The notes under the pieces are model-generated. The model was not told the DNA's origin and made no database searches. It saw nothing but the letters and a program-made list of their open reading frames with translations. A DNA stretch of 64,000 bases from Kitasatospora albolonga (GTDB lineage: Bacteria > Actinomycetota > Actinomycetes > Streptomycetales > Streptomycetaceae), in the NCBI GenBank assembly GCA_002082585.1, contig CP020563.1, forward strand, positions 6,752,001-6,816,000, given 5' to 3'. The stretch's first letter is position 1; each line of letters opens with the position of its first letter. Both the position numbers and the translations under genes were made by a program. This document shows positions 35,022-42,145 of this stretch, piece after piece.

Positions 35022-36431
35022 ATGGCACCCGGTATTCCCGCCGCCATGGAACGACCGCACTTCATCGGCATCGGCGGCGCCGGAATGTCGGGCATCGCGA
35101 AGATCCTCGCCCAGCGCGGAGCGAAGGTGGCGGGCAGCGACGCCAAGGAGTCCGCCACCGCCGAGTCGCTGCGGGCGCTGGGGGCGACCGTGCACATCGG
35201 GCACGAGGCCCGGCACCTGGCTGATGACGCCTCCTGCGTGGTCGTCTCCAGCGCCATCCGCGCCGACAACCCGGAGCTGCTGCGCGCCGCCGAGCTCTCC
35301 GTCCCGGTGGTCCACCGCTCCGACGCGCTGGCCTCCCTGATGAACGGCCTGCGCGCCATCGCGGTGGCGGGCACGCACGGCAAGACAACCACCACGTCCA
35401 TGCTGGCCGTCGCCCTCTCCTCGCTGGGCCTGGCCCCCTCGTACGCCATCGGCGGCGACCTGGAGGGCCCCGGCACCAACGCCACCCACGGCGAAGGGGA
35501 CATCTTCGTCGCGGAGGCGGACGAGAGCGACCGCAGCTTCCAGAAGTACGACCCCGAGGTCGCGATCGTCCTCAACGTGGAGCTGGACCACCACGCGAAC
35601 TACGCCTCGATGGACGAGATCTACGACTCCTTCGAGACGTTCGTCGGCAAGGTCGTCCCCGGCGGCACCCTGGTGATCTCCGCCGACCAGCCCGGCGCCG
35701 TCGAGCTGACCCGCCGGGTCCGCGACCTCTCGGACCTCAAGGTCGTCACGTACGGCTCCGCCGAGGACGCCGACGTACGGGTCCACAAGGTCACCCCGCG
35801 CGGTCTGACCAGCGAGGTCACCGTCCTGCTGAACGGGAAGTTCCTCACCTTCACCGTCTCCGTCCCCGGCGCCCACTACGCCCACAACGCGGTCGCCGCC
35901 CTCGCCGCCGGGGTCGCCCTCGGTATCCCCGCGCACAACCTGGCCTCGGCCCTGGGCTCGTACACCGGGGTCAAGCGCCGCCTCCAGCTGAAGGGCGAGG
36001 CGGCGGGCGTGCAGGTCATCGACTCGTACGCGCACCACCCCACCGAGATGACCGCCGACCTGGAGGCCATGCGCGGCGCCGCCGCCGACGCCCGCATCCT
36101 GGTCGTCTTCCAGCCGCACCTGTTCTCCCGTACGCAGGAGCTGGGTACGGAGATGGGCCAGGCCCTCGCCCTGGCCGACGCCTCCGTGGTCCTGGACATC
36201 TACCCGGCCCGCGAGGACCCGATCCCGGGCATCACCAGCGCCCTGATCATCGACGCCGCGAAGGCGGCGGGCGCCGAGGTCACCGCCGTCCACGACCAGG
36301 CGGACGTCCCCGCCGCCGTCGCGGGAATGGCCAAGCCCGGCGATCTCGTTCTCACCATGGGAGCGGGCGATGTCACCGACCTCGGCCCGCGCATCCTGGA
36401 CCACCTGTCCAGCGATCACCTCTCGAGCTGA
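35022..36431 (+). CDS. murC: UDP-N-acetylmuramate--L-alanine ligase
   Basis: 469 residues from ATG 35022, chosen over ATG 35007 because GGAGGA sits seven bases before it. Mur ligase motifs: N-terminal HFIGIGGAGMSGIAKIL (UDP-binding), ATP P-loop VAGTHGKTTTTSML, EADESD, LNVELDHHANY and the C-terminal DSYAHHPTEM. It adds L-Ala to UDP-MurNAc in peptidoglycan precursor synthesis. Unusually for most bacteria it is away from the dcw cluster, which is the normal Streptomyces arrangement. msrB follows 10 bases later. Confidence 0.96.
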   Translation: MAPGIPAAMERPHFIGIGGAGMSGIAKILAQRGAKVAGSDAKESATAESLRALGATVHIGHEARHLADDASCVVVSSAIRADNPELLRAAELSVPVVHRSDALASLMNGLRAIAVAGTHGKTTTTSMLAVALSSLGLAPSYAIGGDLEGPGTNATHGEGDIFVAEADESDRSFQKYDPEVAIVLNVELDHHANYASMDEIYDSFETFVGKVVPGGTLVISADQPGAVELTRRVRDLSDLKVVTYGSAEDADVRVHKVTPRGLTSEVTVLLNGKFLTFTVSVPGAHYAHNAVAALAAGVALGIPAHNLASALGSYTGVKRRLQLKGEAAGVQVIDSYAHHPTEMTADLEAMRGAAADARILVVFQPHLFSRTQELGTEMGQALALADASVVLDIYPAREDPIPGITSALIIDAAKAAGAEVTAVHDQADVPAAVAGMAKPGDLVLTMGAGDVTDLGPRILDHLSSDHLSS

Positions 36432-36441
36432 GGAGCGAGCC

Positions 36442-36849
36442 GTGCCGTACGACGTCGAGAAGCCGGACGAGCAGTGGCGGGCGGAGCTGACCCCCGCCGA
36501 GTACCAGGTCCTGCGCCAGGCCGGCACCGAACCCGCCTTCCGCGGTGAGTACACCGACACCAAGACGGCGGGCACCTACTCCTGCCGGGCCTGCGGGGCG
36601 GAGCTGTTCCGCTCCGACACCAAGTTCGCGTCGCACTGCGGCTGGCCGTCCTTCTACGACCCGAAGGATACCGACGCGGTCGAGCTGGTCGAGGACCGCG
36701 CCCACGGCATGGTCCGCACCGAGGTGCGCTGCGCCCGCTGCGGTTCGCACCTGGGCCATGTCTTCGAGGGCGAGGGCTACCCGACCCCCACGGACCAGCG
36801 CTACTGCATCAACTCGATCTCGCTGACGCTGGCGCCCGACGAGAGCTGA
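36442..36849 (+). CDS. msrB: Peptide-methionine (R)-S-oxide reductase
   Basis: 135 residues from GTG 36442 (GAGGAGCG upstream, 10 bases after murC). Two zinc-binding CxxC pairs (CRAC and CARC), HCGWPSFYDP, CGSHLGHVFEGEG and the catalytic Cys in RYCINSISL. It reduces methionine-R-sulfoxide in proteins. Probably co-transcribed with murC, ending at the strong hairpin downstream. Confidence 0.96.
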   Translation: MPYDVEKPDEQWRAELTPAEYQVLRQAGTEPAFRGEYTDTKTAGTYSCRACGAELFRSDTKFASHCGWPSFYDPKDTDAVELVEDRAHGMVRTEVRCARCGSHLGHVFEGEGYPTPTDQRYCINSISLTLAPDES

Positions 36850-36878
36850 GCCCGCCCGGACGGGGCCGACGGAGCGCG

Positions 36879-36914
36879 AAGATGCCCGCACGGGGAGACC
36901 TGTGCGGGCATCTT
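36879..36914. terminator. Bidirectional terminator after msrB
   Basis: A 13-bp perfect stem (AAGATGCCCGCAC and complement) with a 10-base loop; A and T runs flank it so that it serves both msrB and the opposing small gene. Confidence 0.88.
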
Positions 36915-36973
36915 CTGCCATCTTCTGCGTACGCCTCTCGCCACCGCTCCGGCCGTCCGCCGGAGTGCCGAGG

Positions 36974-37120
36974 TCACCGGCGTCCGCGCAGCCGTCCGAA
37001 CAGGCTGCGCGCCTGGGCGCGCTTGCGCGGGTCGGCCGCGGCGCGCCGGGCCGACGCGATGGTCCGGCGGCCCTGGGGGCTGCGGGTGAACTGAGTGATG
37101 CGAGCGATCAGGCGGGACAT
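36974..37120 (-). CDS. Small basic protein, 48 residues
   Basis: ATG 37120 is preceded by a perfect GAGGAGGAG six bases upstream. The product is MSRLIARITQFTRSPQGR... ending RSLFGRLRGRR: 48 residues with 16 Arg/Lys and a helical amphipathic pattern. It stops shortly before the msrB terminator. Small Arg-rich proteins of this kind are common in Streptomyces and may bind nucleic acid or membranes. No function can be assigned. It is too short for most gene callers, but the ribosome site and codon pattern support it. Confidence 0.72.
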   Translation of the reverse strand: MSRLIARITQFTRSPQGRRTIASARRAAADPRKRAQARSLFGRLRGRR

Positions 37121-37222
37121 GGCTCCTCCTCGGGGGCGTCTGCTTCTCGCCTACCCCGCGAACGCCCGGCCGCACGCTTTCGGTGACGGCGTCTTCACCG
37201 AGGGGCGCCTCGCTCCCGGCCG

Positions 37223-37693
37223 TCACTCCTGGCCGGGGCCCTCGGCCGCCTCAGACCGGAGCAGCGGGTGGATCACCCCGGGGAAGACGGTCGCCTGCAC
37301 GACCTCCTCGCCCGACCCGCCCCGGACGACGGTCCCGGCGACACCCCAGGGCCGCCCGGCCAGATGGACGGTCAGGGTGTACGAGGAGGAGCAGCCGGTG
37401 CACTCGTAGCGGTCGGCCCAGGTCTCGACCTCGGTGGTGGAGCCCGGGTAGCGCTTCACATGGCGGTGGCGGGCGTGGCAGTGGTCGCAGGTCTCACCCG
37501 GCTCGCAGGTCCCGCCGCAGGGGCAGGGCACGTCAAAGCTGTCGGCGGGTGTCCAGCGCTGTACGAGGACGGCGTCGCGGGTGGCGGCGGTGTCCTTCAT
37601 GGCCTTGAGATTGCGGGCGGCGACGTTGTACGACTCGCCGGTGGCGGCCATCCGGTCGCGGATGACGTCCTTGCGTCCACGGTTGGTCGTCAT
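37223..37693 (-). CDS. Hypothetical zinc-finger-containing protein
   Basis: 156 residues from ATG 37693 with AGGAGGAG upstream. The N-terminus (VIRDRMAATGESYNVAARNLKAM) is a helical motif I have seen on several actinobacterial small proteins. A Cys/His cluster follows (CPCGGTCEPGETCDHCH) and then CTGC, consistent with one or two zinc sites. Its C-terminal part is Gly/Val-rich beta. Function unknown; likely cytoplasmic. Confidence 0.7.
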   Translation of the reverse strand: MTTNRGRKDVIRDRMAATGESYNVAARNLKAMKDTAATRDAVLVQRWTPADSFDVPCPCGGTCEPGETCDHCHARHRHVKRYPGSTTEVETWADRYECTGCSSSYTLTVHLAGRPWGVAGTVVRGGSGEEVVQATVFPGVIHPLLRSEAAEGPGQE

Positions 37694-37859
37694 ACGGCGG
37701 CTCCTCCTGGGGTTCACGCAGCCCGCCAGGAGGCCCACGAGTCGTATCAGTACTCCTTTACGTTACCCGCCCGGCCACCGGCACCCGGACCGGGCAGCGC
37801 CCCAGGCCGGTGCGATGCACGTGTGCGTCTGCTTTGCCCTGGCCTGGTACGCGACACGG

Positions 37860-38108
37860 TCAGCCCTGGACGGCGTACGAGAGGAAGCGCGTCCAGGCGG
37901 TCGGGGCGAGGGCGAGCTGCGGGCTCTCCTCGATCTTGGAGTCACGGACGTGGACGGTGGAGGGGCAGGCGGCGACCTCGACGCAGGAGTCTCCGGAGCC
38001 GCCGCTGTAGGTCGACTTGTGCCACTCCATCGCGACCTCCACGCAGGAGTCTCCGGAGCCGCTGCTGTAGCTGCTCTTGAACCAGGCCAGGTCTGTGGTG
38101 GTGCTCAT
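37860..38108 (-). CDS. DUF397 protein with internal duplication
   Basis: 82 residues from ATG 38108, overlapping the XRE gene stop by ATGA. DUF397 proteins begin W.KSSYS...G..CVEVA; here that opening occurs twice, WFKSSYSSGSGDSCVEVA and WHKSTYSGGSGDSCVEVA, exactly 20 residues apart. The C-terminal DUF397 block (VHVRDSKIEESPQLALAPTAWTRFL) is single. In Streptomyces DUF397 proteins pair with WhiJ-type XRE regulators and are thought to modulate them. The duplication is also clear in the DNA (60-bp unit). Confidence 0.9.
   Translation of the reverse strand: MSTTTDLAWFKSSYSSGSGDSCVEVAMEWHKSTYSGGSGDSCVEVAACPSTVHVRDSKIEESPQLALAPTAWTRFLSYAVQG
37972..38091. repeat. 60-bp in-frame tandem duplication in the DUF397 gene
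   Basis: Units start at 37972 and 38032 (GCGACCTCGACGCAGGAGTC and GCGACCTCCACGCAGGAGTC) and stay alike through the next 30 bases. Period 60 keeps the reading frame. Confidence 0.9.
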
Positions 38109-38980
38109 CTCGCTCCTCGCATACGCCGCATCAGGCTCTTGGAGTCGTCCAACGAGAGAGCCTGTGAACGCATACTGGCACACCGCATCTGGATCACGCT
38201 GACCACTTTGGGGTCGGAGATGAACTGCCCGTGCTCCTGCCCCTCCAAGTAGCCGAACCACTGGTGCTCCGGCGTCTCCAGCAGCTGCATCGGCCCGTGC
38301 AGCCCCGCGTGGTGGTGCCGTACCAGCGGCATGATCTGGATGTCCACATTGCGCAGCTCGGACAGGTCGAGAATGTGGTCGATCAGCTCCGTTGTGACTT
38401 CCTCACCGCCCAAGTCCCTCAAGAACAGGTGCTCTTCGAGGATGAAGCTGAACGCGGTGTTCGGCCGGTTCCGCAGGAGTTCCTGACGCTCCAGCCGGGC
38501 CGCGAGCTGCGCCTCGATCTGCTCGTCGTCCAGCGGCGGCAACTGGTCCGCGAACAGCGTCCGCGCGTACGCCGGTGTCTGCAACAGCCCCGGAATCAAC
38601 CGGCACTCGTACGTGTACAGACTCAGCGCCCCCAACTCCAGCAGCGCCCACTGCCGGAACCAGCTCGCCAGCCCCTTCCGCCGTTTCAGATGCTTCGCCG
38701 CCGCCAGAATCACGCCGAACGCGTCAAGGAGACTGTCCGCGCGCTCCGCGAAGTCCGGCGGCGGGAGACGTCGGCCCTGTTCGATGGAGGCGACGGTCTC
38801 CAGTGAGTAGCCGACGAGCGGCGCGAACTGTTCCTGCGTCAGCCGGGCCCGTTTGCGGAAGGTCTTGACGATTTCCCCGAACATCTTGAGGTTGTAGTGG
38901 GGTTCGGATTCGGTGCGGCTCGTGCCGCCGTTGCCGAACGTCCCGTATGCGCTGTCGCTGCCATCCGTGCCGTGTGTCAT
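38105..38980 (-). CDS. XRE-family regulator with DUF5753 domain (WhiJ-like)
   Basis: 291 residues from ATG 38980. The N-terminal helix-turn-helix (about 38-90) reads GEIVKTFRKRARLTQEQFAPLVGYSLETVASIEQGRRLPPP. A DUF5753 ligand/partner domain follows (YTYECRLIPGLLQTPAYARTL, ending in LSLDDSKSLMRRMRGAR). Such genes occur in many Streptomyces copies next to DUF397 and RsbW-like ATPase genes, as here, and influence development and antibiotic production. A 23-bp palindrome in the divergent promoter is the likely operator. Confidence 0.92.
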   Translation of the reverse strand: MTHGTDGSDSAYGTFGNGGTSRTESEPHYNLKMFGEIVKTFRKRARLTQEQFAPLVGYSLETVASIEQGRRLPPPDFAERADSLLDAFGVILAAAKHLKRRKGLASWFRQWALLELGALSLYTYECRLIPGLLQTPAYARTLFADQLPPLDDEQIEAQLAARLERQELLRNRPNTAFSFILEEHLFLRDLGGEEVTTELIDHILDLSELRNVDIQIMPLVRHHHAGLHGPMQLLETPEHQWFGYLEGQEHGQFISDPKVVSVIQMRCASMRSQALSLDDSKSLMRRMRGAR

Positions 38981-39065
38981 GTACGGCCACCTCCCCGTGC
39001 GCCTGTCCTGGTTCGCAACCCGTCCATGCTCACGGAACGTGATTCGTACTGTCTACCCTTTGCGC

Positions 39066-39088
39066 CCGTACGCTGACTCAGCGTACGG
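39066..39088. promoter_or_regulatory. 23-bp palindrome in divergent XRE / ATPase promoter
   Basis: CCGTACGCTGA and its exact complement flank a single central C. It sits 46 bases before the ATPase ATG and 86 bases before the XRE ATG. This is the natural binding site for the adjacent XRE dimer. Confidence 0.65.
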
Positions 39089-39133
39089 ATTACTGACCTG
39101 GTGGCGGAGGGGAGAGGCCGGGAATCTGGGGGC

Positions 39134-39598
39134 ATGGAAGCGCCTACGAAGATCCAACCCGACGTAACCGTACGTGTGTTCAAGCGCCGATTCGGCTCGA
39201 ATCCGCGCGGAGCCAGGCTCGCCCGCCGCACCGGACTCTACCGGCTGCACACCTGGGGCATCCCGTACCTCAGTGACGCCTCGGAGTCGGCGGCCCTCAT
39301 CATCGGGGAGCTGACGGCCAACGCGGTGACCCATGGGCGGGTCCCCGGCCGCGACTTCGAGCTGTGCCTGACGCACCTGCCCGGCGACCGGGAGACCTCC
39401 GGGGTCCTGCGGATCGAGGTGTCCGACACCCGGGGCGAGTGCCGGCCGCCGGGACCGGGCGAGATCGCCGTTCCGGCGGACGGTGACGACAGCGGGCGCG
39501 GGATGCTCATCGTGGACGCGCTGGCGGACCGCTGGGCGGTCATCGACCGCGACCCGCCGGGCAAGACGGTCCGGGCGGAACTGGACCTGCTGTACTGA
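39134..39598 (+). CDS. RsbW-like ATP-binding protein (anti-sigma kinase type)
   Basis: 154 residues from ATG 39134 (GGGGG upstream); a GTG at 39101 in the same frame is possible. GHKL-ATPase boxes: N box ELTANAVTHG, G1 region EVSDTRG, G2 region DSGRGMLIVDALADRWAV. Single-domain proteins of this type in Streptomyces are homologous to anti-sigma kinases RsbW/SpoIIAB and often stand beside XRE-DUF397 pairs. A cognate sigma factor or anti-sigma antagonist is not in the window. Confidence 0.88.
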   Translation: MEAPTKIQPDVTVRVFKRRFGSNPRGARLARRTGLYRLHTWGIPYLSDASESAALIIGELTANAVTHGRVPGRDFELCLTHLPGDRETSGVLRIEVSDTRGECRPPGPGEIAVPADGDDSGRGMLIVDALADRWAVIDRDPPGKTVRAELDLLY

Positions 39599-39628
39599 GA
39601 AGGCCGGGCCTGCTCGCGGGCGGCTCGG

Positions 39629-40108
39629 CTATCCGCCGGCGTCGCTGCCGTCTCCGCTGCCCCCGCCCTCACGCAGCGAGCGAACCATGCTCTTCAGGGA
39701 CCGGAATGCGTCGGACTGCTCGGCCTCGCTCATGCCGGACAGCATCCTGATCTCGACGGACCGGACGGCGGCGGTCGCCTGCTCCAGGCTCTGCCGCCCG
39801 CTGGGCGTGAGCTCGGCGGGGAGGGCCTTGCCGACCCGTGCCTCCGTCGGCCGGGCCACGTAACCCTCGCGTTCCAGGTTCTGGAGCAGCACGTTCATCG
39901 TCTGGCGGGTCACGAACGCGCCCCGGGCCAGCTCGGAGTTGGACATGCCCGGACGCTGGGCCAGCAGTTCGAGGCAGGAGTAGTGCGTCACGCTCATGCC
40001 GAGGGGGCGCAGGACCTCCTCCATGGCGGCGCGCAGGGCGCTCGAAGCCTCTTTCAGTAGGTAGCCCAGCGATGTGGTCAGGTCGATGCCGTCGTCCAGG
40101 TGGCTCAT
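39629..40108 (-). CDS. MarR family transcriptional regulator
   Basis: 159 residues if it starts at ATG 40108; in-frame ATG 40135 and TTG 40153 are alternatives and none has a ribosome site, which suggests a leaderless transcript. The winged helix is clear: MSVTHYSCLELLAQRPGMSNSELARGAFVTRQTMNVLLQNLEREGYVARP. Two TGTCAG-N4-CTGACA operators overlap this start, implying tight autorepression and control of the divergent VOC gene. Ligand unknown. Confidence 0.87.
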   Translation of the reverse strand: MSHLDDGIDLTTSLGYLLKEASSALRAAMEEVLRPLGMSVTHYSCLELLAQRPGMSNSELARGAFVTRQTMNVLLQNLEREGYVARPTEARVGKALPAELTPSGRQSLEQATAAVRSVEIRMLSGMSEAEQSDAFRSLKSMVRSLREGGGSGDGSDAGG

Positions 40109-40150
40109 GTCAGGATTCTGACATACGATGGTCATGTCAGGAAGCTGACA
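40108..40150. promoter_or_regulatory. Two TGTCAG-N4-CTGACA operators
   Basis: Identical-arm 16-bp dyads at 40108-40123 (spacer GATT) and 40135-40150 (spacer GAAG), 27 bp apart centre to centre. They lie in the divergent region of the MarR and VOC genes, the first overlapping the chosen MarR start codon. Confidence 0.85.
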
Positions 40151-40181
40151 CAAAGCTCACGTCAAGCGAAGGAGTGCCGCC

Positions 40182-40550
40182 ATGCCGGCCACTGGTCCCG
40201 ACTTCATCTCTTTCCAGGTGCGAGACCTGGACGCCTCACAAGCGTTCTACGAGCGCTATCTCGGCCTGGTCCGCTCGCAGGCGGGGCCGCCGCACGCCGT
40301 GGTCTTCGAGACGAAGCCGATCGCGTTCGCCGTCCGTGACGCCCTGCCCGGCACCGACCTGGCGTCGATCCCTCAGCCCGGCGTCGGCGCGGCGATCTGG
40401 CTGCACGCCACCGACGTCCAGGCCATCCACGATGCCCTTGCCGCCGACGGCCACACGATCGTCTCCGCGCCCGTCGACGGCCCCTTCGGCCGGACGTTCA
40501 CCTTCGCCGACCCCGACGGCTACCAGGTCACGCTCCACGACCGCGCCTGA
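40182..40550 (+). CDS. VOC (glyoxalase-like) family protein
   Basis: 122 residues from ATG 40182 with GAAGGAG upstream. The beta-alpha-beta-beta-beta pattern of VOC proteins is present: ISFQVRDLDASQAFYERYLGL and, at the end, GRTFTFADPDGYQVTLHD. Family members are metal-dependent lyases, dioxygenases or drug-binding proteins. The divergent MarR gene with shared operators suggests induction by a small molecule that this protein binds or modifies. Confidence 0.88.
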   Translation: MPATGPDFISFQVRDLDASQAFYERYLGLVRSQAGPPHAVVFETKPIAFAVRDALPGTDLASIPQPGVGAAIWLHATDVQAIHDALAADGHTIVSAPVDGPFGRTFTFADPDGYQVTLHDRA

Positions 40551-40581
40551 GGGCCTCCGTGGTCCCGCCCGGACGACGTGG

Positions 40582-40941
40582 TCAGTGGTCGGAGTAGCTG
40601 AAGTCGCCCATGGTCCAGGCGGTGACGTCCTCGATCGACACGCGGTACATACCGCCCGTCTCCGGGATTCCCACCGAGCCCTGGAGGATGCGCGCCACGT
40701 GGAAGTGCAGATGCGTGGGCGGGCCTTCCTTGCGGGCCGCGGAGGTGAAGACGGCGGCGAACTCGCTCAACTGCGCCGAGTCGGCCAGTACCTCCGACAC
40801 CCGTTGCCGCCAGACGGCCTCGGGAGCCAGTCGGCCGGTGATGACGGCACCTCCGGTGACCACCGTCAGCGACATTTTGTTGCTGTGCCCGGACTCCACC
40901 AGGGCGGCGACATCAATGAGCAACTCGTCAGGCTTCGACAT
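40582..40941 (-). CDS. Conserved hypothetical protein, possibly GvpU-like
   Basis: 119 residues from ATG 40941; no strong ribosome site. The N-terminal half (MSLTVVTGGAVITGRLAPEAVW) resembles the strand-turn pattern of GvpU-type gas-vesicle accessory proteins, but no other gas-vesicle gene is present, so I do not claim that role. The C-terminal half contains THLHFHVARILQG. No membrane or signal sequence. It may be a single-gene unit downstream of nothing obvious. Confidence 0.6.
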   Translation of the reverse strand: MSKPDELLIDVAALVESGHSNKMSLTVVTGGAVITGRLAPEAVWRQRVSEVLADSAQLSEFAAVFTSAARKEGPPTHLHFHVARILQGSVGIPETGGMYRVSIEDVTAWTMGDFSYSDH

Positions 40942-41058
40942 GAAAGCCGATTCTACCGGTGCGCGGGGGAGGGGTCTCGGGTGACGGGGGTTCCCGGACT
41001 CCTCCGTCTGCGGGGCGGGGGACACCCTGCGGGCAAGGTTGCCCCCGTCGGTGCGGGG

Positions 41059-41520
41059 TCACCGCAGTGCGGCGGCCAGCTTCGCGATGTGGGGGTTGCG
41101 CAGGGCGGCGGGGCTTTCGGCGCGGATGAGGTGCAGCAGCCCCCTGGCCGCCCCGTACACCGCCTCCCGAAGTGCCTCGTAGCCGCACACGATCTCCCCG
41201 TCCTCGAAGTCCGCGGTGACCGAGATCCGCCGGTCCGGGCGGGCCGCCATCAGCAGGGTGCCCTCGCCCTCGGTGAACTCGTACGCGGCCTTCCCCTTCT
41301 CCGGGAGTTCGTCGAGCGCGAGCGGCATCACCCGGGCGAAGTCGAACACCGTCACCTGCCCGACCGAGAAGACGGCACCGCCGCCTTCGACGGTCACGGT
41401 GCCCAGCGGGAACCGGTACGTGAGGTCCGTCGGGCCCGCTTCCGGCAGTTTTCCGGCCGCTTTCCCGAGGCTCCCGCCCGGCAGCTCGATACGGCAGCCC
41501 ACTTCTGTATGCGTACCCAT
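41059..41520 (-). CDS. Hypothetical protein
   Basis: 153 residues from ATG 41520. It is an all-beta looking protein in the N-terminal two thirds (TEVGCRIELPGGSLG, DLTYRFPLGTVTVEGGGAVFSVGQVTVFDF) and helical at the end (REAVYGAARGLLHLIRAESPAAL). No recognised motif. Codon use is native. A 7-bp VNTR lies directly upstream of its start, within its probable leader or promoter. Confidence 0.65.
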   Translation of the reverse strand: MGTHTEVGCRIELPGGSLGKAAGKLPEAGPTDLTYRFPLGTVTVEGGGAVFSVGQVTVFDFARVMPLALDELPEKGKAAYEFTEGEGTLLMAARPDRRISVTADFEDGEIVCGYEALREAVYGAARGLLHLIRAESPAALRNPHIAKLAAALR

Positions 41521-41530
41521 GCCTCATTCT

Positions 41531-41565
41531 CGCAGCCCGCAGCCCGCAGCCCGCAGCCCGCAGCC
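41531..41565. repeat. Five perfect copies of a 7-bp repeat
   Basis: CGCAGCC repeats five times head to tail, 10 bases upstream of the hypothetical gene start. Slippage here would change spacing to the promoter. Confidence 0.9.
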
Positions 41566-41593
41566 CGCGCCCGGCGTGAGGTGCGCCGTCAGG

Positions 41594-42142
41594 TCAGGTG
41601 CACTTCAGTTCTTTCTGGGCGAAGGTGGTGAACTGCTTGAGGAGGCCCGGGAGGGTTTTGCGTTGATTCTGAACCTGGGCCCCGCTGACGTATATCTTGA
41701 GCTCCAGGTATTTCGCGACCAGCGGGCCGGATTCGGCTGCTGCGCCGCAGGGGAAGTAAGTGATTGCCCCGGTGTCCCAGACAATCCCCTTCTTGCCTAT
41801 TTTTACCGGCTCGGGCTCCAGTTCGTCGAACGAACTCCATTCTATGATCTCTTCGTTGCGCTCGAAGCGTGCGTGCACATCGAATGCGCTATTTCCGTCG
41901 ACGTAGATGAGGCAACTTGCGGATCGATTTCGATCTGTGAAATTGAACTCTTCGGTGTCTTGCTTCAGGCGTTCACCTGTCGGCAGGATGGGCTGCACGT
42001 CTTCATGGTCGAATGCGTTCCAGCAGAACTCTGCGGGTAGCTTCGGGGTGCTCTCCGTCTTCGTTTCGGCGCAACCGATGCCGGTCACGCAGAGAGTCAA
42101 CGACAGGGAGATGATTGCTGTGAGTCTTCCGGTTTGACGCAC
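41594..42142 (-). CDS. Putative lipoprotein partner of the large WXG-like protein
   Basis: 182 residues from GTG 42142, three bases after the stop of the 756-residue gene, so translation is probably coupled. Signal: MRQTGRLTAIISLSLTLCVTGIGC with lipobox TGIGC. The mature part has Cys at FCWNAF, SCLIYVD, YFPCGAA and ELKCT, likely two disulfides. Local GC is visibly lower than its neighbours (for example around 41860-41960), pointing to transfer. A small lipoprotein encoded immediately after a large secreted-type protein fits an immunity or anchoring partner, but this is inference. Confidence 0.72.
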   Translation of the reverse strand: MRQTGRLTAIISLSLTLCVTGIGCAETKTESTPKLPAEFCWNAFDHEDVQPILPTGERLKQDTEEFNFTDRNRSASCLIYVDGNSAFDVHARFERNEEIIEWSSFDELEPEPVKIGKKGIVWDTGAITYFPCGAAAESGPLVAKYLELKIYVSGAQVQNQRKTLPGLLKQFTTFAQKELKCT

Positions 42143-42145
42143 GGC

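Noticed and set aside
40582..40941. Gas-vesicle gene gvpU
   Set aside because: Similarity is limited to one strand-turn segment and no other gvp gene is present.
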